Below are positions 1-10,100 of a stretch of DNA of 55,930 bases, in pieces. Source of the DNA: DAOTVD01 sp034437075 (lineage in GTDB: Bacteria > Chloroflexota > Anaerolineae > Aggregatilineales > J027); the NCBI GenBank assembly GCA_034437075.1, contig DAOTVD010000108.1, positions 1-55,930 of the forward strand. Reading direction: 5' to 3'. The notes beneath the pieces are model-generated. The model was given only the letters and a program-made list of their open reading frames with translations, ran no database searches and was not told the DNA's origin. Position 1 is the stretch's first letter; every line of letters begins with the position of its first letter. The position numbers and the translations under genes were made by a program.

Positions 1-708
1 GCCTGGGATGGCCCCCCCGCATCGCCGGAGGATGACCCCCCGCCAAGCGTCCATAACTCATGGGAAGATACGAGCGCCTCATCTTACGATCAGGCTGCGC
101 ATCAAGCGCCGACGCGCGCTTCCTCGGGAACAGCCCGCACGCCCAAAGATCAAGATGCCCAGAAGCCGGATGAGGCATCAGGGTTGTCTCAACGTAAACG
201 ATATAACACAACCTTAAATTGGGACGTCGGTCAGACGCCGCCGCCCGTGCCCACCGCGCGCGATCAGGCGTGGGTGCCCAACCAAGATGAGCGCGAAGAT
301 ACAGGCAATATGCTGCCTTGGCGCGGGAATAATATTGACGCTCAACGTTCTGCCCCCGCCCCGCCTAACGCGGATACTGGCGCCCACCCTATGCTGTGGC
401 TCATTATCCGTGCCCCCGAAGACTACCGAGGTACGGTGCTGTTTGTGCCCCCCAACGGGATTATCGGACGAGGCCGCGATGCGGAAGTGCAATGGCGCGA
501 CCCGCGCATGTCGCGCCAGCATGCTGTGATTTTACTAAACCCCAACCCAGAAGCGCCCTACGAGGGCCAGGTATATATGATCGAACCGCTAAGCGCGCGC
601 AATGGTTTATGGATTAATGACCAAAAGATCGAAGCGCCGACACCAGTGTATGAAAATGATGTCATCATCATGGGCGATACGGTCTTTGTCGTTAAGATAT
701 TAGATTAA
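1..708 (+). CDS. FHA-domain protein (5' end outside window)
   Basis: The reading frame is open from the first base, so this is the C-terminal part of a longer gene; the first in-window start-like codon (TTG at 184) is probably internal. The first ~130 visible residues are Pro/Ser/Asp-rich and look disordered. The last ~105 residues form an FHA domain, with GRGRDAEV, the SRQHA signature and a downstream N-G pair in SARNGLWIN. FHA domains bind phosphothreonine peptides, so this is probably a cytoplasmic reader of Ser/Thr kinase output. Two bases separate its stop from the PP2C gene, and a kinase gene closes the cluster, which fits that role. What the missing N-terminus carries cannot be judged. 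Confidence 0.85.
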   Translation, partial: AWDGPPASPEDDPPPSVHNSWEDTSASSYDQAAHQAPTRASSGTARTPKDQDAQKPDEASGLSQRKRYNTTLNWDVGQTPPPVPTARDQAWVPNQDEREDTGNMLPWRGNNIDAQRSAPAPPNADTGAHPMLWLIIRAPEDYRGTVLFVPPNGIIGRGRDAEVQWRDPRMSRQHAVILLNPNPEAPYEGQVYMIEPLSARNGLWINDQKIEAPTPVYENDVIIMGDTVFVVKILD

Positions 709-710
709 CC

Positions 711-2108
711 ATGCAATCATTTTTGCTAGTACCGGCCATCAGCACACATGTGGGATGGCAACGCACACGCAATGAAGATGCCGTAGGCTATCGCTATCCT
801 GGGGATGCAGGCCAATTGGCTCAATATGGCGCTATATTTGTGGTCGCGGATGGTGTCGGTAGCCGCGCTGGCGGCGAGCAAGCCAGCCAACAGACCGTTG
901 AAATCCTTGTTCAGGAATATTATGCATCCCAGGCGGGAACTGTTGTCAGTCGCTTAGACCAGGCTATCCAAGCGGCGAATGAAGCGATTTATCAGGCCGC
1001 AGGGGATAGCGCAACGACGCTGACTGTGGCAGTCATTACAGGCAGCGAACTCACCATTGCACATGTGGGGGATAGCCGGGCCTATTGGGTAGATGAACAG
1101 GCCATTACACCGTTAACCGCCGATCATATCGCTATCTTAGACCCCGAAAAACCCGAGCACGCGCGCTTGACCCGTGCCGTGGGCCATAAGCCCGATGTCC
1201 GCGTCGATTTTCATCAGCAAACGATTCAAAGCGGTGGGCGGCTGGTGCTGCTGAGCGATGGCGTTACACGCTATGTGGATCAGCAAGCGCTATACCAGGT
1301 CGTGTTAGGCGCGCCCCCCGACCAGGCGGTACATACGCTGGTCAGCCGCGCCTTGGAAAGGGGCGGGCTGGATAATATCTCCGCGATTGTGGTTGAAATT
1401 GGCCCTCCGTTTGAGCTCCCCAGCCGTTTGCAACAACATGTCGCGAGCCTGAACCCCACTGTCCAAGTGACACTCACCCGCGCGACATCTCAACCCTCGT
1501 TAGCCAAAATGGACAATACACCCACTTATCCGAGAGGCTACGCACAAACGCCCCCCCAAGACACCGAACGGGTACCGCCGCGCCAGCGTTCGATGGGCGT
1601 TTTTCTAGCCCTAGCGATTATCTTGCTCATAATGGGTGGTGTTTTATTCTTGATTGGCAGTTCGGATGATGCATCGCCAACTGCACAAGATTCAGCGGTG
1701 GAAGTTGCCCCGTCAACAGAGACGCCCGTTCCGCCTACCCTGACCTCTACAGTTACCTTTACGCCCACGCTATCCCCTGCATCCCCCACCGCAAACTTGC
1801 CCGATTCCCCTACCGCTACCTGGACGGTATCACCCCCCAGCCCCACGCCCGCCCCGCTATTGCCGACGCCCACCCTGGCGCTGGCGGAAGGTATGCAGCT
1901 AACCTTCGAACAAGCTGCCTCGACATACGAACGTATCGCGGACGATGTCGTAGCGTTTGCGCTCGTCCCTAACGAACCGTATACCATCGTTCAGATACAT
2001 CAATCCATTACGGATAATCGTATCTGGTATCAATTACAAGACCCAGAAAGTGAACAAAATGGTTGGATTTCTGAGGCCGATTTACCGCTGTATCGCCTTC
2101 AGCCTTAG
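711..2108 (+). CDS. Membrane-anchored PP2C-family Ser/Thr protein phosphatase with extracytoplasmic SH3-like tail
   Basis: Residues 1-235 are a PP2C (PPM) catalytic domain. It has the metal-binding acidic residues in RTRNEDAVG (D23), VVADGVGSRAGG (D47), LLSDGV (D183) and GGLDNISAIVV (D221), plus the TLTVAVI and AHVGDSRAYWV core strands. One membrane helix follows at about 295-315, then a Pro/Thr/Ser-rich linker. The C-terminal ~60 residues resemble a bacterial SH3-type domain (WYQL...NGWISEADL). The predicted topology is catalytic domain inside and SH3-like domain outside. Its probable role is to dephosphorylate the substrates of the kinase at 12174, which is inference from the shared cluster. 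The next gene begins inside its 3' end. Confidence 0.92.
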   Translation: MQSFLLVPAISTHVGWQRTRNEDAVGYRYPGDAGQLAQYGAIFVVADGVGSRAGGEQASQQTVEILVQEYYASQAGTVVSRLDQAIQAANEAIYQAAGDSATTLTVAVITGSELTIAHVGDSRAYWVDEQAITPLTADHIAILDPEKPEHARLTRAVGHKPDVRVDFHQQTIQSGGRLVLLSDGVTRYVDQQALYQVVLGAPPDQAVHTLVSRALERGGLDNISAIVVEIGPPFELPSRLQQHVASLNPTVQVTLTRATSQPSLAKMDNTPTYPRGYAQTPPQDTERVPPRQRSMGVFLALAIILLIMGGVLFLIGSSDDASPTAQDSAVEVAPSTETPVPPTLTSTVTFTPTLSPASPTANLPDSPTATWTVSPPSPTPAPLLPTPTLALAEGMQLTFEQAASTYERIADDVVAFALVPNEPYTIVQIHQSITDNRIWYQLQDPESEQNGWISEADLPLYRLQP

Positions 2109-4164
2109 GCTGGCACTGGTTTTGTTGGGTGTGCTAGCAGGCGGCGGGCCGCTCGTTCAAGCGCAAAGTGTGCACACGATGCGCATAGAATGGGCCGCGC
2201 AATATCCCGATGGTACAGTGGTGCTGCATATCAGCGTGCCGCGCGGCCAAGTCATTGATGATGTGGTGGTCAATATCAATGGCACGACCCAAAGCCTACA
2301 AGTGAGCCCAGAGCCGCTGCCCGTGGCTCAGTGGTTTGTGCTGGATGCCAGCGGCGGCATGTTAAATGCGTATCCCCGGGTAGGGGCGGCTTTGGAACGC
2401 TTTTTGCAAGGCAGTTCGGCCAGTGTCTCCGGGCTCGTGACCTACGATGATACGGTCGATGTTGTCCAATTAACGGATCAAACCAGCGAGATTGTGGCCA
2501 GCCTGGAAGACTATATCGCGACGGCCAATGTGCCCGGCTGCGTGGGGGATGCCCTGGCGGCCTTAGAAGATGCGCCCCCCGAACCGAATCGCGCGCGGCG
2601 TATTTTGTGGGTCGCCAGCACCCTGTCGCGCCAGGGGCCTTGCCAGGCCGACCCTTTCCAAATGGTGCAAACCCCGGTCGATGCAATCATCATTGCCGAT
2701 AGCGTAGACGACGTGTATCAGGATATTGTCGAAAGCAGTGGGGGCGAATTACGCGAGGCCAATCTGAACACGATTCAAGCGCGCTTTAACGAGGTGCGTA
2801 CAGAATGGAGCCGACCAATTTACGCCGCAAACGGCACCCTGCCCCCCAATACCGAGACGGCCACGGCGCGTATAACGCTCGAAAGCGGCGAGCGTGCGGA
2901 ATTGCAGTTACGCTTTCAATCTGTGCCGGATAATCCCCCGCTAATCGCCGCTAATCCGACCCCCACCGCGCAGCCAGGCGGCGGGATTGTGATTGAGCCT
3001 GTTGCTACGGAATTACCATCAGTAACGTCCTCTCCCACCAACACTCGAATCCCCTTACCTACCCCTACCCCCAGTGATGTAGCGCGGCAGGATACGCCCA
3101 CCGTGGCGACCGCCGCGCCGACCGAGCCCGAAGCGGACGCGCTGGCCACGGAAGCATCTACCGCGCGGCCCACGCCTACAGACGTACCGCCCGATGAAGC
3201 CACAGAAGGCCCAGCCGAAGCGACGCCATCACCTAATGAAGTATCCCAAGCGACAGAAGCCGCGCCGCAAAATGACGAAGCACCCACAGACGCCCCCACA
3301 GCGGCCCCCGAGGAAACCGAATCCGCCGTGCCGCTAACCGTAGCCGAAGACCCCCCGGCAGCAGATGCTAGCGACGATGAGAGCGACAGCTTTAACCCCT
3401 TAATTCTGGTAGGTGGGGGGTTAGTGGGGCTGGCTGCCTTGCTGTTGGGGGCTTATGTGGTGTTATCCCGCCGCCCCGCAACGCCGACCGTCCAACCTGT
3501 GGCCAGTGCAGCACCATCAGCCATGATGAACACCTTTCAAGATGTCACCGAATATGAAGCGACCTTTCAAGAATCTGCTGCTTCCGAGCCCTATGATTTT
3601 TATGCCTCTGCCGGGGCGACAACCCCGCAACCTGCGCTGGCGCGGCGGGCGCCTGCCACCTCGGTAGAACGCCAACAAGCTGAGTTGGCCGCGCAACATA
3701 CCGATTTACTCTCCGAAGAAGATGAAATGCTGGTTACAGAAATGCTTTCGGATACAGATTTTCAGCAAATGCGCCAACAAAGTGCTCGGGAGGTCGTCGG
3801 TTGGTTGCGGCTGGATATGGAACCGCCCCGGCACTTTGAACTATTTGCCGGCCCAGCCCTTGTAGGCCGCAAACCATCCTGCGATGTGGTGATTACGGAC
3901 GATTCGTCCGTTTCGGGCGAGCATCTCCGCTTGGAATGGGAAGCCGAAGGGACGATGTGGGTGAGCACCATCAGCAAAACCAACCCGGCGATGGTCAGCG
4001 GGCTCATTTTGCCCCCCGGCGAAGCGCGCCCCTTGCAGCCTCAAGATGTCATTCAACTCTCGCCTAAGACACGCCTGATTTATCTACAACGCCTACCCGA
4101 GACGCCAGTAGACCAGGCGCCTTTAGATGATGAAGACGATCCTGACGGAGTGACTCTATTATGA
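2059..4164 (+). CDS. Secreted-then-anchored vWA protein with cytoplasmic FHA domain
   Basis: I place the start at ATG 2059, because it gives a signal peptide (hydrophobic SLRLALVLLGVLAGGG ending at VQAQS). This overlaps the phosphatase gene by 50 bases; a longer frame from 1957 has no signal-like start. After the signal comes a von Willebrand A-type domain (about 85-270) whose metal site reads VLDASGGM (D96), a variant of the usual DxSGS. A long Pro/Thr/Glu-rich linker follows, then one membrane helix (about 446-473, ending SRRP). A C-terminal FHA domain (about 596-680) has GRKPSCDVVI and SGEHLRLEW. Topology is vWA outside and FHA inside, so the protein could connect an extracytoplasmic partner, perhaps the RHS protein encoded next, to phosphothreonine signalling. 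The partner is speculation. Confidence 0.85.
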   Translation: MVGFLRPIYRCIAFSLRLALVLLGVLAGGGPLVQAQSVHTMRIEWAAQYPDGTVVLHISVPRGQVIDDVVVNINGTTQSLQVSPEPLPVAQWFVLDASGGMLNAYPRVGAALERFLQGSSASVSGLVTYDDTVDVVQLTDQTSEIVASLEDYIATANVPGCVGDALAALEDAPPEPNRARRILWVASTLSRQGPCQADPFQMVQTPVDAIIIADSVDDVYQDIVESSGGELREANLNTIQARFNEVRTEWSRPIYAANGTLPPNTETATARITLESGERAELQLRFQSVPDNPPLIAANPTPTAQPGGGIVIEPVATELPSVTSSPTNTRIPLPTPTPSDVARQDTPTVATAAPTEPEADALATEASTARPTPTDVPPDEATEGPAEATPSPNEVSQATEAAPQNDEAPTDAPTAAPEETESAVPLTVAEDPPAADASDDESDSFNPLILVGGGLVGLAALLLGAYVVLSRRPATPTVQPVASAAPSAMMNTFQDVTEYEATFQESAASEPYDFYASAGATTPQPALARRAPATSVERQQAELAAQHTDLLSEEDEMLVTEMLSDTDFQQMRQQSAREVVGWLRLDMEPPRHFELFAGPALVGRKPSCDVVITDDSSVSGEHLRLEWEAEGTMWVSTISKTNPAMVSGLILPPGEARPLQPQDVIQLSPKTRLIYLQRLPETPVDQAPLDDEDDPDGVTLL

Positions 4165-7100
4165 AATGGGTTATGCGTAGTGGTGCGTTGCTGTTTGTGC
4201 TGCTGCTCGGGCTACCAACGCCTGCCTTCACTCGTGCGCAGGATGGGACATCAGAGCGCACACTGAGTTTCGGCGAAACGGTCAGCGGCTTTTTGACCCC
4301 CGAAGAAACGGCTCACACTTGGCAATTTTCAGCGAATGGGCTCGAAATTGTCGAAGTGATCTTAGAGCGCATCAGTGGCCAACTGACGCCACGGGTGAGC
4401 GTGCAGGATGCCACCGGCGCGGTGATCTCCCCAGATGAGAGTCTGACCACGGCTAGCGGGCAAATATTGCGCTTTGTGAATACCTTTGGTGCGGGCGGAA
4501 CCTATACCCTCCAAGTGACGGGCGAAAATATCCAAGGGTCGGCCATCAACCCAGATGAATATAGCTTGCAATTGCTGCAAAATGGCGTGCGCTTGCCCGA
4601 TGTTCAAGCGGGGTTGTCTGTACCGAATGCCACGCTGGCCTATAGCCCCCCAACCCTAGAAAGCGGCGCGCCACTGGACGATCAAACCGGCGATGCTCGC
4701 CTGATTGATGTGGCGTTTTATGGTAATCCGACGGTTGTCCGCCCCGACCCAGGGCGCGGCCCCCAGGATTACCAGGTTAGCGCTGCGGGTTTCACGATTG
4801 AAACGTTGTGGAATGGCAGCGGTGCCCAGCGTGTGACACGCTCGGTCAGCTTTACGCCCCAGGGTATTGGTATTGTCGCCCAACCCCGCGAGACAGACCC
4901 GCCCGAAGCCGCGCCGCCGTTTTTCTTCACCGATCAAAACATCACACGCATTGAGAATACCGCCACGACCATCACCATTATTCTGGAAGATGGCACGACC
5001 ATTACCACCGATTATTTCAAGTTGCGCAATATTCTGGCGGTCGAAGGGCTGGTGGTGGCCAATGCTGAAAATGGTGCGCAGATGGTATTGGATGGGCCGA
5101 ATGTAACGCTCACCGAGGAAAATGATAATTTGCGCATGGGGCTATCCCCGCCTAACACGCCGGAAGATGATGCCCTATACATCATTTCGGACTTACAAGG
5201 CTGGCAAATTCTGACCTATTTGCCCGACCAAGAATGGGCGTTGCAAATCCTGTCGGGCGCTAATTTCCGTTTTCTGAGCAATTTTGTGCGTGTGACGATC
5301 ACGCAACGCTTGCCCGAAGAAGCACCCACCCTGGAACAGGAGCTAACGCCTGCGGAGGCGGGCGAACGAGCCGTTGACGCTACGCCCCCTACCCCCAATC
5401 CGGCCCCGGTGTTTGAAGTCCAGCTAGATGATGATGACGACCCCGCCCAGATTACGCTCGATACGGCGGGCTTGGGCGATGTGCAGATCGCGAACGGAGC
5501 GCTGAGCTTTTTGCCCCTGGATGGCCGGACACTAACCGAAGACCTGGCGACCATTAGCGCAGTGCTCGTCCAAAATCGCGTGGTGCGTTTTGCATTTGTC
5601 GAAGACCAACCGAACGCTTTTCGTCTGTCTTTTCCCGATGGCACCGAAGTCATTACGCCTGTGCCCCCCGAACCAAATCCCGAGGCGTTGCCCCATCAAC
5701 CAGGCTACACGCCTGCTGGTTTTAATAATCTGGGGCTAGACTATCTGCCCGTCTGCCCATGCTTGGAAACCCGCCAACAAAACACGCCGGTTAATCCGGT
5801 CAATGGTAATTTTTACTATCATGTGCAGGATTACCAGGTTCCCAGCCATACATTGCGTCTGGATTTCACGCGGCATTACAACAGCCTGGGCGGCCAAACG
5901 ACCCCGGCCTATATGCGCGAATCTCCTACGCCCTATCTCTTGGGCCAGTGGGGGCCAGGCTGGCGACATAGCCACCATATTGAAATTGACATTACGTTTG
6001 CGCCCCTGGGCCGTGTCATGCTCATCCAACCCGATGGTACGCGGCATATATTCGAGCAATCGCCCGCTGACCCGAGCCTCTTTCTCTCGGATACATTACC
6101 CATGTGGCGGCTCTCTCAACCGGACGGCGCGCTAGGGGGCTGGCAGGCGCTCCGCACGGATGGCCTGCGCTATATTTTTGATGCGGTGGGGCGCCTTCAG
6201 CGCTTGCGCGACATCCACGGCGATGAATTAACCTTTGCTCCGGCCCCGCGTGAATATCTGTTGGATGGGGATAGCGGGGGCTATTTCGTCGTAGAGCCCT
6301 ACGGGCGTCGCCTGGAAATTTACTGGGATGCGTCGGGCCGAATTACCCGCCTGCGCACGGTGGATGATTTTGAGGTTGCGTATGGGTATGATGCGGACGG
6401 TAATCTCAGCACCGTTCAATATGCAGATACCGAACAAAGTGCGACATACGCTTATATGAACGGTCGTCTCACCGATTTGAACGATGACCTGAGCCCCGGC
6501 GGTATCCCCATACAGGTTGAATATGACCTTGATTCAGGGCGGGTTGTGAGCTTGACCGAAAATCCGGCGGGCAGCGCTGTGCGGACGCGCAGCTATACCT
6601 ACGAAGAACGAAATCCTGGCCGCGCGACCATTGAAAGCCTGCTGGTGAATGGCGTCGAACAACAAACGCGCTGGCTGATTGATACCGCGCAGCGTGTCGA
6701 GCGTGTCGAATTGCCGCGCGAGGGATGGTCTTTGGGGTATGAATATAGCCTGGAGCGCCCTACCCTATTGGCCAATGTACGCCAACCCGAAGGCGCTCGC
6801 CTAGCTTTTGTATTCAATGACCAGGGCTTGCTCACTCGGCTGACTGACCCGATTTATTCCGCCGCCCCGACACAAATCACATATCAATTCGTAGAAGATG
6901 ACCCCCATCAACAGCTTGTGAGTGAAATCACCTATCGTAGTGGGGGGTATGATCGCTTTACCTACGACGAACAGAATCGCCTCATCCGCCATGCGCAACT
7001 CGTCGCTGCGCGCACGGTCGCGAACGAAGCGGTCGAGCGCGTGACCCGTTTCACCTATGACGAGCGCAACCGTATCGCAGCCATCATCCAGCCCGGCCCC

Positions 7101-10100
7101 GAAGGGGCGGAACTCGAAACGAGTTACACGTACGACGCCTTTGGTTATGTCAGCCGCATTGAACAGGATGGCGGTATTCGCACACTTGAATTTGTGCACG
7201 ACCGCGCCGGGCGCCTGAGCAGCCTCACGGACGGGCGTGGCAATGCGACAGCGCTACGCTGGGAAGTCGCGCGTAATGTGTTGGTGGGGATTGATGCCCC
7301 GCTGGATTATTCTCGCCGATTTGTCTACGACATTCAAAATCGCCTGATCCGCTGGGAAGATGGCACCGCCATCACCGAATTTGTTTATGATGGTCTGGGG
7401 CGCGTCATCAGCTTAACCGACCCGGATGGCCAGACCATCAGTTATACCTATGACGAAGCCGATAATCTGCTCACCGAGTTGCGCGGCGATGGCGAGACAC
7501 GCTTCAGCTATACCTACGACACGCTCAACAATCTGGCCAGCGTCACCTCGCCCGGTGGGTTGGTGACAACCTATGCGATTGAATTGGAACGCGGCGCCGA
7601 TAGCAACCCTACTGGGCGTTTACAACGTATTATCACCGACCCGAACGGGCGCGACGAAGTGTATGTGTACGATCCTCTTGGGCGCCTGACCGAAGTCCGT
7701 TTTCGGGACGTGAATGATCGCAATATCCGGACTTATAATTTCGTCTATACGCAGGATCGCAGCAATTTACAGATCAACCGCAGCGACTTTCCAGGGCGCA
7801 ATCTGACCTTGACCTATGATCTACTGGGGCGCCCGACCTCAAGCAGCATTAATACGGCCCAAACAACCTATGCTTACGACCTAGCCGGTAATCTCATCGA
7901 AGTGATCGACCCCTCAGAGCGCACCACGCGCTATGCCTATGATGCGCTCGGTAATGTCACCAGCGTCACATTGCCTGGCGATGTGACCTACACCTATAGC
8001 TATGATGAAAATGGCAATCTGCTCGCCATGACCGACCCCACAGGCGCGCTAACCGAGTATGTGTACGATGCGCTGAATCGCTTGCAGTCGATAACCGACC
8101 CACTCGGGCGGCGCACCTCATATAGCTATGATGCCAATGGCAATTTGCTTAGCTTGACTGATCCGCGAGATAACACGCGTCGCGCGACTTATGACACTAG
8201 CGGGCGCTTACTCTCGCTGACCGATGAGGACGGACAAACCACTAACTACACCTATGATGTGCTGGGGCGGCTGGCCGAAATCAATGCGCCTGGGGGCTTG
8301 TTTTCGCGCTTTACCTACGACGCCAACGATAATATCGTGTCTCTAAACCAACCCCAAAGCCGCAATACCCTCTATGGCTATGATGCGCTGGGCCGGGTCA
8401 TCAGTGTCACTGACGCGCTGGGCCATACCAGCATTTTTACTTATGACCGCCTCGACCGCTTGAGCCGAGCCATTGACCCAGTCGGTAATATTCAAGAATA
8501 TGACTGGAATAGCAATGGTCGTTTGCTGCGGCTCAATGATCCCTTAGAGCGCGTTTTTGAATACAATCTCGATGGCCTGGGCCGCTTGGCGCGCGTTCGC
8601 GACCGGAATGACGAAGTTATCGCGATTGACACCCTCTTTAACTATGACCCTGCCGGCTATGTTGTTAATGTGCGCACAGGTAACGGTCAGGTCATTGGTA
8701 ATCAGAATGATGTCAACCAGGTCTACACGTATACGCCCCAAGGCTGGCTTCAAGAATATACCGACCCGAATAATAATGTATGGCGGCTGGAATATGACGA
8801 TGTGGGGCGCGTGATCGCCCAGATAGACCCTACTGAGCAGCGTACAGTCTATACGCGCGATGCCGCCGGACAGGTGACACAGATCACTCATGCCGCAGGC
8901 AGCGATACCGAGGTGAGCGAGTTTTTCGCCTACGATGACAATGGCAATAGCGTTGCGTATACGGCGCCGGGTGGGCTGGAAAGCCGCTTTGAATATGATG
9001 CCAATGACCGCCTAACCCAGCGAACTGTCGGTGTGAATACGGCCCAACCGCGCGCATACCGTTATACCTACAATGCGCTGGGCTATCTCGTCGGGGCTAT
9101 CGGGCCCGATGGCCAAGTTACCGAATATCAATATGACGTGTTTGGTAACCTGGTGGGTATCTTACGCACGCTGGAATCCGACGAAGATGATGTGCTTGTT
9201 CTAGACCGTTTCGCTTACGATGCCGTGGGCAATTTGGTCGCGGTGGTGCAGCCCGAAGGCTTTGAAGGGCGCGATCCTGAATCGCGCGGCAACCTGGGCG
9301 AAGACTTCCGCGCAAACCTGACGTATAACGCGCTCGATCATCGCGTGCGTTATGTCGATGCGGAAGATAATGTGTGGGCTTATACCTATGATCGCCTGGG
9401 GAATGTGCTCGAAATCAGCGACCCGCTGGGGAGTGTTGTCCGCTATCGGTATGATACGGTCGGGCGTGTCTCAAGCATCGAATATCCCACGGGGGCCTTG
9501 GTCGAATTTCGCTATGATCGGCGCGATAACCTGAATGCCGTGCAAGGGGCCGAGACGGAAGTCCGTACCTTTGGCGCGCGAGAGACCGTCAATGCGCAGC
9601 GCGTCCTCATCACCTATGATATTGATGCTGAGGGTAACCTGATTGGCTATGAAGATAGCGATGGTGATCGAACGACTTTCGAGTATGATGTGCGCGGCCA
9701 ACGCACCGCGCGGGTCGCTGCCAACGGCGACCGCACGACCTACGAATATGACGCGCTGGGGCGATTAACCGCGACAAGCTCGCCTGATGGCCGGATTACC
9801 CGCTCATATAATGCCGATGGCCGATTGATCGGCGTTGATGCGCCCGGCTCATCCTTCGACTTTACCTACAACGATTTCGGCGAACTCGTAACGGCCTTCG
9901 GCCAGGGCTTGCAAATAAACTACGAGCGCGATCTGAATGGCAATGTGTTGGTGCGGGATGCTGGCGATTTAGGGCGCGCCGAATATACGTATGACGCGCT
10001 CGGGCGTATGATCCGTGTAGATTATCAGCGCGGGGATACCGCGTCGTTTATCGAATTCTCGTATAATCGCAACGATTGGCTGATGGAAATTCGGCGGAGC

